A stretch of DNA of 64,000 nt. Origin: JBBRCE01 sp038205115 (GTDB lineage Bacteria > Planctomycetota > Planctomycetia > Pirellulales > JBBRCE01). Location: positions 37,993 to 101,992 of the forward strand of contig JBBRCE010000013.1 in NCBI GenBank assembly GCA_038205115.1. Reading direction: 5' to 3'. Under the pieces are notes generated by a model. It was given only the letters and a program-made list of their open reading frames with translations, was not told the DNA's origin and ran no database searches. Shown piece by piece: positions 53,977-64,000 of this stretch. The stretch's first letter is position 1, and each line of letters starts with the position of its first letter. A program made the translations under genes and the position numbers.

Positions 53977-54987
53977 TTAAGGCAAGTTCACGACGGTGCC
54001 AGGCTTTAAGTCGCGTGGATGCAGCATGTGCGAGCGGTTGGCCAGGAACAACTCCGTTGCCCTGCTGGGCGTGCCGTAGAACATCTTGGAAATGTCGACC
54101 AGCGTTTCGCCGCCGCGCACCGTGTAGGTCTTGGGCCGTGGCTTGCTGGCAATGGCGGGCCGCGCTTGCGCGGGTTGCTGCAATGAAACCAGCGGCACCA
54201 GCGAGAGATTGCCCAGCGGTTGCATTGGCGGCTCGGACGCGTCCTGGCCGGCAAGCTGAGTGGATTCCGCGCCTGCCGGATTATCTCTGGGCGGAATTCG
54301 CAGTTCCACGCCGATGGGCAGTAGGTCAGGTTTGGCCAAGACGTTGCGATTGGCCTGAAAGATTTCTTGGTAGCGGTCGGCACGGCCTAAATACTTCGCG
54401 GCGATCTTACTAAGCGAATCTCCGTCCACCACTTTGTGCGTCCGCGACGTGTACGTGGCTGCGCCGAGTTCGCCCGCACCGCCGACAAACTCGGGCGAAA
54501 GCGGTACGGAATCCATCTTTGGCGGCAGCAGTCGAGCAACCGGAGCGGCTTGCGCAGGCTTGCCGGCATACGTGGCCGACAAATCCGGCGCTGTTCGCTC
54601 AGCATCCAGCGAGGCTGCCGGCATGCGCGTGGCCGAGTCGCCGTTGCGCAGCGGCAAGTAGGAGCTGTCCAACAGCTTCTGTGCGCTACCGTTCGCTGCG
54701 CCGTCCAGGTTCGGCCGCACGTCAAATCCCGAAAGACCGCTGTTTGACGTTCCGCCGGGCGGCAGAGGCATCAGCATTTCGGTCGCGCTGGCAGGCGGTG
54801 CACTGAGTGGCGGATTGAGCGGCGGCAGCGTCGGCGTCAACGCGTCGCGACGAACCACTTCTGTGCCAGGCCGCGTGGCGTCGCTGACTGGTGCGGCCGC
54901 ATGGCGACGAAAGATCAAGGCGCAAGCGATGCCGGCAAACAGAATAAACGTGACCGCAACCAACTTGATGCGTCGGTCCATGGACAT
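53977..54987 (-). CDS. LysM-domain membrane-anchored protein
   Basis: 336 residues. Short basic start and one membrane segment (LVAVTFILFAGIACALIF), then about 150 Pro/Ala-rich residues, LysM 1 at 183-232 (THKVVDGDSLSKIAAKYLGR) and LysM 2 at 287-336 (TYTVRGGETLVDISKMFYGT). LysM binds N-acetylglucosamine polymers. Planctomycetes have peptidoglycan, so cell-wall binding is likely. No catalytic domain. Confidence 0.9.
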   Translation of the reverse strand: MSMDRRIKLVAVTFILFAGIACALIFRRHAAAPVSDATRPGTEVVRRDALTPTLPPLNPPLSAPPASATEMLMPLPPGGTSNSGLSGFDVRPNLDGAANGSAQKLLDSSYLPLRNGDSATRMPAASLDAERTAPDLSATYAGKPAQAAPVARLLPPKMDSVPLSPEFVGGAGELGAATYTSRTHKVVDGDSLSKIAAKYLGRADRYQEIFQANRNVLAKPDLLPIGVELRIPPRDNPAGAESTQLAGQDASEPPMQPLGNLSLVPLVSLQQPAQARPAIASKPRPKTYTVRGGETLVDISKMFYGTPSRATELFLANRSHMLHPRDLKPGTVVNLP

Positions 54988-55172
54988 GAAATCGGCCTCG
55001 CGAATGCTTGCACGTGATAACGATCTCTAGTTCTATCGGACGACAGCCACCCGCGGTTCGCGCCGGCATTGCGCGAATGGGCAGTTAAATCTCAGTTTTG
55101 GGCAGCTTGTAGGGGCTAGCCAGAATCTAGCGACGCCTTCTATCATTCCGACATTCCACCATCCGCAGTCCC

Positions 55173-56075
55173 GTGAGGTTCTCTGTGCAATCCGCCTTTG
55201 GTTTTGTCGTCTTGAACAAGCCGCCGCGAATGACCTCGCGGCAGGCCGTGGACTGCGTCAAGAAATTGGTTCGCCCTGCCAAGACTGGCCACGCCGGCAC
55301 GCTCGACCCGTTGGCTGCCGGAATTCTGGTTGTCGGCGTTGGCCCGGCCACACGGCTGATCGATCGCATTCAAGCGCTGGGCAAACGCTACACGGCAACG
55401 TTTCTGCTCGGTCGGCACAGCCCAACCGACGATCTTGAAGGCGAGGTCACGGAATTGCCGGACGCGCCGCAACCCAATCTGGCTGACGTTCAGCAGGCCT
55501 TACCGCCGTTTATTGGTCAAATCATGCAACGGCCGCCGGTGTTTTCCGCGATGAAGGTCGAGGGCAAACGGTCGTACGAATTGGCGCGAAAAGGCCGCGC
55601 CGTCGAACTGGCTGAGCGACCGGTGATGATTCATTCCTTAAACATCGTACGTTACGACTATCCGGAACTGGTGCTGGAAATCGCTTGCGGTTCGGGCACG
55701 TACGTCCGCTCGCTGGGGCGTGACCTGGCGGCTTCGCTTGGCACTGCGGCGCTGATGTCCAATTTGGTGCGGACCGCCATCGGTCAGTTCGATTTGTCGC
55801 TGGCCGTGAGCCCACTTGACGTGACCGCCGAAAATCTGGCCCAACATCTGCGGCCGGCCACTTTGGCGGTGCAGACATTACCGACAGTTGTCGCCACCCT
55901 CTCCGACGCCCAACGGCTGGCAAACGGTCTGCCGATGACGGCGAGCCAGACTTTGCCGGCCGATGCGCGGGAAATTGCGGCCGTCGACTTGGTCGGTCAA
56001 CTGCTGGCTGTGCTGGTTCCGCGCGCTGGACAACTTTGGCCGACAATCAATTTCCGGCAGGCCAGCGACGTTTGA
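55173..56075 (+). CDS. truB: tRNA pseudouridine(55) synthase
   Basis: 300 residues from a GTG at 55173. TruB signatures: VLNKPPRMTSRQAVDCVKKL, TGHAGTLDPLAAGILVVGVG with catalytic Asp 45, ATFLLGRHSPTDDLEGEV, QRPPVFSAMKVEGKRSYELA and CGSGTYVRSLGRDLAASLGT. It makes pseudouridine 55 in the T arm of tRNA. No RbfA or rpsO gene is adjacent, though that linkage is frequent elsewhere. Confidence 0.97.
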   Translation: MRFSVQSAFGFVVLNKPPRMTSRQAVDCVKKLVRPAKTGHAGTLDPLAAGILVVGVGPATRLIDRIQALGKRYTATFLLGRHSPTDDLEGEVTELPDAPQPNLADVQQALPPFIGQIMQRPPVFSAMKVEGKRSYELARKGRAVELAERPVMIHSLNIVRYDYPELVLEIACGSGTYVRSLGRDLAASLGTAALMSNLVRTAIGQFDLSLAVSPLDVTAENLAQHLRPATLAVQTLPTVVATLSDAQRLANGLPMTASQTLPADAREIAAVDLVGQLLAVLVPRAGQLWPTINFRQASDV

Positions 56076-56237
56076 CGGTCGCTCGAAAGTCAGTCTCCTC
56101 TAACGACGCTCTCGACTCGCGCGCGGGAAACGGCAGTCTTCGCTATTCGCGCTTGGCGGCAGCTTCTATACTAGATCCAGGGCAGAGTTCGTGCCCACAG
56201 CCCAACCTATGACCGCTGGCGTGGCAAGGATCAATCG

Positions 56238-58553
56238 ATGCGCCTGGATCAACCGAAACGACGGCGACCGGCGTTGTCTCACGCCCGGTCTCTCGTTTTG
56301 ATCTGCGGATTGATGTGCGTGGCACCGTCTGCGCTGGCGCAATTCGGTTTGAGTGGCGCCTCGGTGGCTTACGATCTGAGCGATACCGTCTTGGTGGACG
56401 AGGCCGATAGTACGGTTCGCGCGGCGCTCGATCGGATCAAAGCCTACGTCAACGAACAGCAATGGGACGAAGCGGTCGAGGGCTTGCGGCAGTGCCAATC
56501 CACGCATGGCGCGAAGCTCATCAAAATCGATGAACAGCCCTGGATTCCGGCGCTCAAAGGCCGCTGGATTACCGTCGCCGATTACTGCAATCTGCGAATC
56601 GCGTCGTTACCGCCAGCCGGTTTGGAATTGTATCGAAATCGCGTCGATCCGGCGGCCAGCAAACTTTACCAGCGAGGCATTGCCGACCGCGACCCGCAGC
56701 CCTTGCGAACCATCGTCGCGGAAATGTTCGCCAGTCGCTTTGGCGATCGGGCGCTGAACGCCTTGGCGGAAATGTCGCTGGAACGAGGCGATGCCAACGC
56801 CGCGCGCGGTTATTGGGAATCGATCAGTCGCGATCTGAAATCCAACGTCGGCGGACCACTCTGGGCGGCCAGCAATTTGCCGAGCGCAGCGTGGCTGGCG
56901 TATCCCGATTCTGGTTTGAACCTGGACACGATTCGCGCCCGATTAGTTTGGGTCTCGATCCTGCAAGGCGACATTCCGCGCGCCACGGCCGAACTTGCCT
57001 CCTTCAAGCGGCAACACCCCGACGCCGTTGGTCGCTTGGCCGGTGTCGAAGGCAATTTGGCCGATACGTTGTCCGCGCTGCTCGCCGCGGCCGCCAAATG
57101 GCCGGCCGCTGCGCCGGCAAAAGGCTGGGCGACATTCGCCGGCAACGACGCTCGAAATCGCAGCAACGACGCCAAGATCGAGGTCGGCCATGCCGCTTGG
57201 GAAAAACCGATCGAGCTGCGTCACACCTACCAGTCTTCAATCATCAACAGCGGCGGTGGAAGTCGTGTCGCCGAAAGTGTCACGAGATTGATGAGCTACT
57301 TTCCGGTGGCCACCGAAAAACTGTTGATTTTCAATGACGAACAACGCGTCTATGCTTTTGATCTAGCAACCGGACTGCCGGCTTGGCCAGTCAAGAAGGC
57401 CACCGACCTTTACCGCCCCGGGCAAATCTACAAAACGACCGATGCCACCGATGCACCCATCGCCGTGCTGAACGCGTACGGGGTACCGAGATTTGCACCG
57501 ACGGTAAGTGGGCAGCGGTTGTACGCGCGGCTCGGAACTCCAATCACATCGCGAACAATGGAAAGCATGGCGTTGGGCAAGCCCGGCGAACTGGTCTGTC
57601 TGGATTTGGCTCAAAATGGCAAATTGCTGTGGCAGCGGCCTGAGTCTGGCAATCAACTTCGCCAGGCCAAAGACGCTTGGTTCGACCAGCGATGGTCATT
57701 CGAAGGCGCCCCGCTGGCCGACGATCGCTCCGTGTATGTCGTCATGCGGTATTCGGATGTGCGGCCGCAGGTGCATGTCGCGGCGCTCGATGCCGCGACC
57801 GGCGAACCGCGTTGGCGTCGCCGAATTGCCGCCGCCGAAACGCCCACACGTGGCGTGTTCGAAGAAGTGACGTCCACCATGCTCAGCCGCGATCACGACA
57901 TGCTCTATCTCAGCACCAACCTCGGCGCGGTTGCCGCAATCACCACCTCCGGGCAAATCAAATGGGTCACACATTACGCCCGTTCGAGCCACGACGACGA
58001 CCGCATTCATTTCTATCGCGATCTGACGCCTTGCGTGATCGGGAATGGCCTGATTTACGTCGCGCCCTCGGATAATCGCGGCATTTTTGCCCTCGACGCG
58101 CTGACCGGCCAAATCGTTTGGTATTCGTCCTACGCCACCGATACCGTGCATCTGCTGGGTGTGGCCGAAGGCAAACTGGTGGCCACGGGCAACAAGGTCT
58201 GGATTTTTGACGCCCGAAATGGCAAAGCGCTGTTTCAGTTTCCGGATTCGCCCGAATCCGAAGGTTGGGGCCGCGGCCTGTTGGCAGGCGGTCATGTCTA
58301 CTGGCCAACGCACACGCACATCCGCCGCTTCGATTTGAAACGGATGGCGGCCGACGATTTGATCGATTTGGAACATCGCGGATACGACAGCGCCAGCGGC
58401 GGCAATCTGTTAACGGCTGGCGGCCGCTTGATTGTCGCCACGCCGGAACGAATCTTCAGCTTTTCGCCGCAAGCCGGCAAATCGCCGGGCGACACTCGCG
58501 AATTGACGCGTAGCAACTCGGCGCTGCCACCGCCGCTGACCGCGCCACGCTGA
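56238..58553 (+). CDS. Secreted PQQ-like beta-propeller protein
   Basis: 771 residues after AAGGA seven bases upstream. Signal peptide (SLVLICGLMCVAPSALA-QF). The first 280 residues are helical and repeat-like (VNEQQWDEAVEGLRQCQ and further), resembling TPR modules. From about residue 300 the chain has blades of the PQQ/pyrrolo-quinoline type: RVYAFDLATGLPAWPV, GELVCLDLAQNGKLLWQRPE, HVAALDAATGEPRWRRRIAA, GIFALDALTGQIVWYSSYAT. Whether PQQ is bound is unknown; many such planctomycete proteins act in binding or assembly. Stand-alone gene. Confidence 0.88.
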   Translation: MRLDQPKRRRPALSHARSLVLICGLMCVAPSALAQFGLSGASVAYDLSDTVLVDEADSTVRAALDRIKAYVNEQQWDEAVEGLRQCQSTHGAKLIKIDEQPWIPALKGRWITVADYCNLRIASLPPAGLELYRNRVDPAASKLYQRGIADRDPQPLRTIVAEMFASRFGDRALNALAEMSLERGDANAARGYWESISRDLKSNVGGPLWAASNLPSAAWLAYPDSGLNLDTIRARLVWVSILQGDIPRATAELASFKRQHPDAVGRLAGVEGNLADTLSALLAAAAKWPAAAPAKGWATFAGNDARNRSNDAKIEVGHAAWEKPIELRHTYQSSIINSGGGSRVAESVTRLMSYFPVATEKLLIFNDEQRVYAFDLATGLPAWPVKKATDLYRPGQIYKTTDATDAPIAVLNAYGVPRFAPTVSGQRLYARLGTPITSRTMESMALGKPGELVCLDLAQNGKLLWQRPESGNQLRQAKDAWFDQRWSFEGAPLADDRSVYVVMRYSDVRPQVHVAALDAATGEPRWRRRIAAAETPTRGVFEEVTSTMLSRDHDMLYLSTNLGAVAAITTSGQIKWVTHYARSSHDDDRIHFYRDLTPCVIGNGLIYVAPSDNRGIFALDALTGQIVWYSSYATDTVHLLGVAEGKLVATGNKVWIFDARNGKALFQFPDSPESEGWGRGLLAGGHVYWPTHTHIRRFDLKRMAADDLIDLEHRGYDSASGGNLLTAGGRLIVATPERIFSFSPQAGKSPGDTRELTRSNSALPPPLTAPR

Positions 58554-58581
58554 CCGATTTCAAAACGGAAAAACGCCGGGC

Positions 58582-59865
<1,284 letters not shown>

Positions 59866-60109
59866 GTGCTGTTGGGGAGGTGAGTGAACGGGTTGCCGAC
59901 GCTGGCGGCGTTGCTAACTTGCGCGCGAATACTGAGTGGGACTTAGCAGATTCGTTGACGAACATGTTTTATACGCGCAGCCCAATCTGGGCAACCGCGG
60001 CTCGGCCCGGGCTGTCGCCCCCACTGTGCATTGGCACTTCAATCCAGTATCATCAGCCGGCAGATAGGTCTATTTACGGCAAATTCAGACGGGCGAGGGA
60101 ATTTCGGGC

Positions 60110-61294
60110 GTGCAATACGATCACATCACCACAGCCGCGCAGTTGCAGAAATACTGCGACGAGGTCGCCCAAGAACCCACGATCTGTTTCGACACCGAAT
60201 TTGTCAGCGAGCACACCTATCGCAGCGATCTGTGCTTGATTCAGGTTGCCACCGGGCAGCGGCTGGCGGTGATCGACGCCGTGGCCGTGCCAGACGTCAC
60301 CCCGTTTTGGCAATTGATTACCGCACCGGGCCACGAGACAATTGTCCACGCTGGCCGCGAAGAACTGTGTTTTTGCCTGGCAGCCACCGGCAAGCGGCCC
60401 ACCAACCTGTTCGATATTCAAATTGCCGCCGGTTTGGTTGGCCACGAATATCCGGCCGGTTACGGTTCGCTGATGCACAAGCTGCTCGGCGAGTCGCCTA
60501 AAAAAGGCGAAACCCGCACCGATTGGCGACGCCGGCCGCTCTCGGACATGCAGTTGCAATACGCCTTGGACGACGTCCGCTATTTGGCGCCGATGCGAAA
60601 CTTGCTGCACGATCGGCTGCAAAAAATGGAACGCCTGGAGTGGTTAGACACCGAAATGTTGGCCTGGCAAGAAGAAGTCGAAGCCTCGCGTCTACGCGAG
60701 CGTTGGCGGCGAGTTTCCGGAATTTCGGGTTTATCGAGCCGCTGCATGGCCGTCGTCCGCGAACTGTGGCGCTGGCGCGAGGACGAGGCCGAACGCCGCG
60801 ACTGTCCTCCCAAACGCGTGCTTCGCGACGATTTGATCGTTGAACTGGCCAAACGCCGCTCGGCCGATCTGAAGCAAATCAAGGCCATCCGCGGTCTGGA
60901 TCGCGGCGACCTGCAACGTTTTTTACCAAAAATTTCCGAGTGCATCGCGCTCGCGCTGGAACTGCCCGATCAAGAACTGCCGACCTTCGAACGCCGCGAA
61001 ACGCCCTCGCAGATCAACATGCTTGGGCAGTTTTTGTCATCCGCTCTGACCAGCATCTGCCATCGGGCGCATCTGGCACCCAGCATCGTCGGCACAGCCA
61101 GCGATGTCCGCGATTTAATCGCCTTTCGCATGGGCTACGGCGACGAACGGCCGCCGGTGCTAGCCCAGGGTTGGCGAAATGAGGTCGTCGGACAATTGAT
61201 TGAAGACCTGCTTGCCGGCAAACGCTCGATCCGAATTGTCGATCCGGAATCGAACGAGCCGCTGGCTTTCGATCTGTTCGAGCCCACACCGTAA
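60110..61294 (+). CDS. rnd: Ribonuclease D
   Basis: 394 residues from a GTG at 60110 with GAGGGA upstream. DEDDy exonuclease: ICFDTEFVSEHTYRSDLCLI (D28, E30), VHAGREELCFCL where the usual Asp of motif II is Glu 85, and LQYALDDVRYL (Y151, D155). An HRDC-type domain follows, about 215-290 (KRVLRDDLIVELAKRRSADL). RNase D trims 3' ends of tRNA precursors. Numbering matches the E. coli enzyme, which highlights the D85E change. Confidence 0.94.
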   Translation: MQYDHITTAAQLQKYCDEVAQEPTICFDTEFVSEHTYRSDLCLIQVATGQRLAVIDAVAVPDVTPFWQLITAPGHETIVHAGREELCFCLAATGKRPTNLFDIQIAAGLVGHEYPAGYGSLMHKLLGESPKKGETRTDWRRRPLSDMQLQYALDDVRYLAPMRNLLHDRLQKMERLEWLDTEMLAWQEEVEASRLRERWRRVSGISGLSSRCMAVVRELWRWREDEAERRDCPPKRVLRDDLIVELAKRRSADLKQIKAIRGLDRGDLQRFLPKISECIALALELPDQELPTFERRETPSQINMLGQFLSSALTSICHRAHLAPSIVGTASDVRDLIAFRMGYGDERPPVLAQGWRNEVVGQLIEDLLAGKRSIRIVDPESNEPLAFDLFEPTP

Positions 61295-61297
61295 ATT

Positions 61298-61313
61298 CGA
61301 GCGTTAGCGCTCG
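61298..61313 (+). other. Hairpin after rnd
   Basis: CGAGCG / CGCTCG with a four-base loop (TTAG), four bases after the rnd stop. No T run follows. May protect the 3' end or aid Rho-dependent termination in the short convergent gap. Confidence 0.35.
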
Positions 61314-61411
61314 GTTACCAGCACGACGCACCAGCGAGTGAACCCGATGGTAGTTCGAACGCGTCATCACGCGCTCCGCCGCGCGTTGCGGCAAACTTTT
61401 ATGGCATCCAA

Positions 61412-63517
61412 CTACCAAATCACGACGCGCTCATCTTTGCCGCGGAATTGTGCGCCGGACTTGATGTCGAACGCGTCGTAAAACTCTTGCAGGTTCGACA
61501 GCGGTACCAACGTGCGAAAGCGAAACGGCGAGTGCGGATCGGTCCGCAGCAGCACGCGTTGATCTTTGTCGCGGGCTGCGCCGCGCCAGACTTGGGCATA
61601 ACCAATGAAGAACCGCTGCGAGCCCGTGAAGCCGTCGAGCACTGGTGCCGGCTTACCGCCCAGCGATTTGATGTAAGCGGCGTGCGAGATCACCACGCCG
61701 CCGAGGTCGGCAATGTTTTCGCCCAACGTCAACTTGCCGTTGACGTGCAAATCATCAACGGCCACACAGGCGTCGTACTGCTCGACTAACTTGGCCGTCT
61801 TGGCGTTAAAGCGTTCGCGATCATCGGCCGTCCACCAATTCACCAGATTGCCTTCGCCATTGGAGCGGCTGCCTTGATCGTCGAAGCCGTGCGTAATTTC
61901 GTGGCCAATTACCGAACCAATGCCGCCGTAATTGACGGCGTCGTCCGCATTCGGGTCGAAAAACGGCGGTTGCAGGATGGCGGCCGGAAAGACAATCTCG
62001 TTCATCGATGGGCTGTAATAGGCGTTAACGGTGGGCGGCGTCATGTGCCACTCCTTGCGATCGACGGGCCCGCCCAACTTGTGCAGGTCGTGTTGCCACT
62101 CGAATTCCTCTGCTCGCAACACGTTTTGCACGTAGGAGTCGGTTTTGATTTCCAGCTTCGAGTAATCGCGCCACTCATCTGGGTAGCCGATCTTGGGCGT
62201 CACGGCCGCCAACTTGGCCAGCGCTTGCTTACGCGTTTCGGGGCTCATCCACTCGCGTGTTTCCAGCCGCTCGCGGTAGGCCAACAGCAAATTCTTAACC
62301 AACTGCTCCATCCGCGTCTTGGCGGCCGGTTTGAAATATTTTTCCACATAGAGCCGTCCGAGCGCTTCGCCCAGGTAATGATCGGCGGCGTGTACGGCCC
62401 GCTTCCAGCGCGGTTGCTTTTCCTTGATGCCCCGCAGCACCTCGCTATAAAAATGGAAACTCTCTCCCTCCACCGCGTCGTTCAGGCACGAAGCGGTCGA
62501 ATGAATCAAATGCCAGCGCAGGTAGGCTTGCCAATCCGCGATGGGCGTGTCTTTGAGAATCGTATTCAGTCGTTCGAAAAACTCCGGCTGGCCGATGATT
62601 AGCGTCGTCATGGCTGGCGCCTCGATGGCTTTGAAGTAAACGTTCCATTTCAGATTGGGCGTCAGAGCGGCCAATTCGGCGGTCGACTTCGGGTTGTACT
62701 GGGCTTCGCGATCGCGCAATTTCACCGGCGAGCGCGAGGCGTCGGCCAACTGCGTTTCGATCTTCAACACCGCATCCGCGCCCAACTTGGCTTGCTCGGC
62801 CGATTGACCGAGCAGCACCAACATTTTTTCGACATGCTGGTGATATGCATCGCGAATCTTCTTGAAATCGTCGGTTTGGCCCAGGTAATACTCGCGTTCC
62901 GGCAGACCGAGGCCGCCTTGCGAAAGATGCGGAGCATACCGCGTGCTTTGCTTTTCATCTTGATGAACGCCAAAACCAAACATCGACGAAACACCGCGGG
63001 CGTGAAAATACCCAACCAGCGCCACCAGACCGTCAGTGTCTTTCACTTGGCCTATTTTTTCGACGTCGCCGGCCAGCGGTTTGACACCTTGTGCTTCAAG
63101 CTTGGCCTCATCCATGGCAGTGGCAAACAAATCGCGTAACTTCTGCTGGTTGGGATCCGCCGCTGTGGGATTTTTGCTGACGTCTTCGATGATCGAGTGC
63201 AGAGCGGTCAGTGCGTCGTCACGTAGTTTGGGAAACGCGCCCCAGCGACTGTATTCGGGCGGAATGGGGTTATCCTTGATCCAGTTGCCGTTGACGTATT
63301 CGTAAAAATCGTCGCCCGGCTTGATCGATTTATCGAAGTTTTTCAGATCGACGCCGCTGGACAGCACCGCTTTGTCAGTCGAACTGCCGGTTTGCCGGCC
63401 GCCTTTTTCTGTCGCCTTGCTGGCATCGGCGGCCGTTCCGCCAGCCGCCCAACAGATGGCAACGGCCAGTGCCAAAAGACTCACGGCAACGGCAGCACGC
63501 TTACGCAATGTGAACAT
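61412..63517 (-). CDS. M13 family metallopeptidase (neprilysin-like)
   Basis: 701 residues. Signal peptide (VAVSLLALAVAICWAAGGTA), then the M13 N-terminal domain (KPGDDFYEYVNGNWIKDNPI), and the catalytic part with NAYYSPSMNEIVFPAAILQP, VIGHEITHGFDDQGSRSN (zinc His 539 and 543, Glu 540) and ENIADLGGVVISHAAY with the third zinc Glu. The C-terminus ends VVIW, near the family's C-x-x-W end. Secreted or periplasmic oligopeptidase. Divergent from the IS region at the window end, with a promoter candidate at 63613-63642. Confidence 0.96.
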   Translation of the reverse strand: MFTLRKRAAVAVSLLALAVAICWAAGGTAADASKATEKGGRQTGSSTDKAVLSSGVDLKNFDKSIKPGDDFYEYVNGNWIKDNPIPPEYSRWGAFPKLRDDALTALHSIIEDVSKNPTAADPNQQKLRDLFATAMDEAKLEAQGVKPLAGDVEKIGQVKDTDGLVALVGYFHARGVSSMFGFGVHQDEKQSTRYAPHLSQGGLGLPEREYYLGQTDDFKKIRDAYHQHVEKMLVLLGQSAEQAKLGADAVLKIETQLADASRSPVKLRDREAQYNPKSTAELAALTPNLKWNVYFKAIEAPAMTTLIIGQPEFFERLNTILKDTPIADWQAYLRWHLIHSTASCLNDAVEGESFHFYSEVLRGIKEKQPRWKRAVHAADHYLGEALGRLYVEKYFKPAAKTRMEQLVKNLLLAYRERLETREWMSPETRKQALAKLAAVTPKIGYPDEWRDYSKLEIKTDSYVQNVLRAEEFEWQHDLHKLGGPVDRKEWHMTPPTVNAYYSPSMNEIVFPAAILQPPFFDPNADDAVNYGGIGSVIGHEITHGFDDQGSRSNGEGNLVNWWTADDRERFNAKTAKLVEQYDACVAVDDLHVNGKLTLGENIADLGGVVISHAAYIKSLGGKPAPVLDGFTGSQRFFIGYAQVWRGAARDKDQRVLLRTDPHSPFRFRTLVPLSNLQEFYDAFDIKSGAQFRGKDERVVIW

Positions 63518-63612
63518 GAATGACTCGCGAGAGAACCGGATCGGCAGGTGGAATTTGACATGTTGCCGTCATCCCATCACCGGTAGGACAAGGCGGCAAA
63601 CCGTCGGCCGGT

Positions 63613-63642
63613 ATAATACCGCGTTCTGCATCCGATCCGCAA
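63613..63642 (-). promoter_or_regulatory. Promoter candidate for M13 peptidase gene
   Basis: On the minus strand TTGCGG, 18 bases, TATTAT, about 100 bases before the peptidase start. The -10 region is within the palindromic GGTATAATACC. Matches a sigma-70 promoter moderately well. Confidence 0.4.
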
Positions 63643-63861
63643 CCGTCAACGCCGCGACGCGCTCCGCCGGAACGACTTCGCCGGCAAGCACCCTCGAAGG
63701 TCCGGCCGGCAAAATGCCCGATCCGCGCAGCGGACGCCTCGCTGCCACGTGATTCGCGAGAGCCGCCTGTGCGAGATTTTCCTGCCGAGGCTTTCGGAGC
63801 GATGCACGAGCCCAATCAATGGTCTATTGAACCAATTCCGCCGCGGCTACAATACGCGGCT

Positions 63862-63896
63862 AAAGGGGCCAGTGATGGGCGCATGAAAAGGGGCCA
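63862..63896 (+). repeat. Direct repeats at probable IS left end
   Basis: AAAGGGGCCA occurs at 63862-63871 and again at 63887-63896, 25 bases apart, just upstream of the inverted repeat and the istA-like start. Short repeated sites near the termini are typical of IS21-type elements, where transposase binds. The exact outer tip could not be fixed. Confidence 0.5.
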
Positions 63897-63927
63897 TTTT
63901 GAACGGAGCGAGATTCGACGTAGGCCT

Positions 63928-63948
63928 GTCAGTACCACTTGTACTGAC
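63928..63948. promoter_or_regulatory. 21-base inverted repeat before istA-like start
   Basis: Arms GTCAGTAC and GTACTGAC with a five-base spacer, ending one base before the GGAGG-type ribosome-binding site of the 63960 frame. Either an operator, a transposon-end element, or an RNA hairpin that limits ribosome access. The arms are perfect. Confidence 0.6.
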
Positions 63949-63959
63949 GGAGGCCGAAT

Positions 63960-64000
63960 ATGGCGAATCGACTCAAAATGGCGACGACAGAATCGATATT
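63960..64000 (+). CDS. istA: IS21-family transposase IstA, N-terminus only
   Basis: Thirteen codons before the window ends: MANRLKMATTESI. The MANRLKMA start is typical of IstA N-termini in planctomycetes and other bacteria, and GGAGG lies eight bases upstream. Only the first residues are visible, so identity rests on the N-terminal pattern and on the repeats upstream. IstA is a DDE transposase; an IstB ATPase gene would be expected downstream. Confidence 0.5.
   Translation, partial: MANRLKMATTESI

Larger units (their letters stand above)
63862..64000 (+). mobile_element. Probable left end of an IS21-type element
   Basis: Direct repeats AAAGGGGCCA, a 21-base inverted repeat and the start of an IstA-like frame lie together within 140 bases. 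The element continues past the window, so its right end, length and target duplication cannot be seen. Confidence 0.5.

Noticed and set aside
61298..61313. Intrinsic terminator after rnd
   Set aside because: Good stem but no T run, so it is listed only as a hairpin.

Overview
The window is chromosomal DNA of moderately high GC from a planctomycete. The evidence is the number of families almost confined to that phylum: two DUF1501 proteins, a DUF1800 protein, a 1029-residue membrane-bound-dehydrogenase-like protein with a C-terminal haem site, a Planctomycete-cytochrome/DUF1549/DUF1553 protein, a DUF1559 pseudopilin-like protein, TDAGL-type leucine-rich repeats, a YHYH protein and a large secreted PQQ-like propeller. 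Gram-negative envelope genes (LpxC, LpxA, an OmpH/Skp chaperone, an LPS-kinase-like protein) and squalene genes (hpnCDE, ispH) fit the same group. I cannot name the genus.

Layout. 1-12.5 kb: DUF1800-DUF1501 pair, DUF3352-like secreted protein, DUF1559 protein, cardiolipin synthase, second DUF1501, a possible 60-residue protein, and the haem-binding dehydrogenase-like protein. 12.6-18 kb: gcvT-gcvH-gcvPA without gcvPB, and an MFS transporter carrying a degenerate acyltransferase-like tail. 18-22.4 kb: LRR lipoprotein, a three-repeat MshEN-like small protein, HupE/UreJ protein, YHYH protein, pentapeptide-repeat protein. 22.5-27.5 kb: overlapping hpnC-hpnD-hpnE plus a small membrane protein, divergent from ispH. 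27.5-36 kb: barrel-like protein, LPS-kinase-like protein, Cu/Zn superoxide dismutase, a frameshifted secreted protein, cytosolic histidine kinase, GT4 glycosyltransferase, enolase, an unknown protein. 36-51 kb: cytochrome/DUF1553 protein, Cys-rich secreted proteins, queG, ompH-lpxC-lpxA-oxidoreductase, CBS protein, MFS, fatty acid hydroxylase-type protein, cupin, acyl-CoA dehydrogenase. 51.6-63.5 kb: alpha-glucan phosphorylase, LysM protein, truB, PQQ-like protein, serS, RNase D, M13 peptidase. The window ends inside what looks like the left end of an IS21-type insertion sequence.

Functional themes are envelope and lipid A building (ompH, lpxC, lpxA, Gfo/Idh/MocA enzyme, LPS kinase, cls), triterpenoid precursor supply (ispH to hpnCDE), one-carbon/glycine metabolism, and tRNA/RNA maintenance (queG, truB, serS, rnd). 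I found no CRISPR array, rRNA, recognisable tRNA, prophage or defence island. The observations most worth following are the Cu/Zn SOD without disulfide cysteines, the terminator whose 3' arm is also the next gene's Shine-Dalgarno sequence, the frameshift in that next gene, the MFS-degenerate-PlsC fusion, the lpxA-linked oxidoreductase, and the MshEN-like gene whose alternative reading frame ends on the same CTAG as its convergent neighbour.
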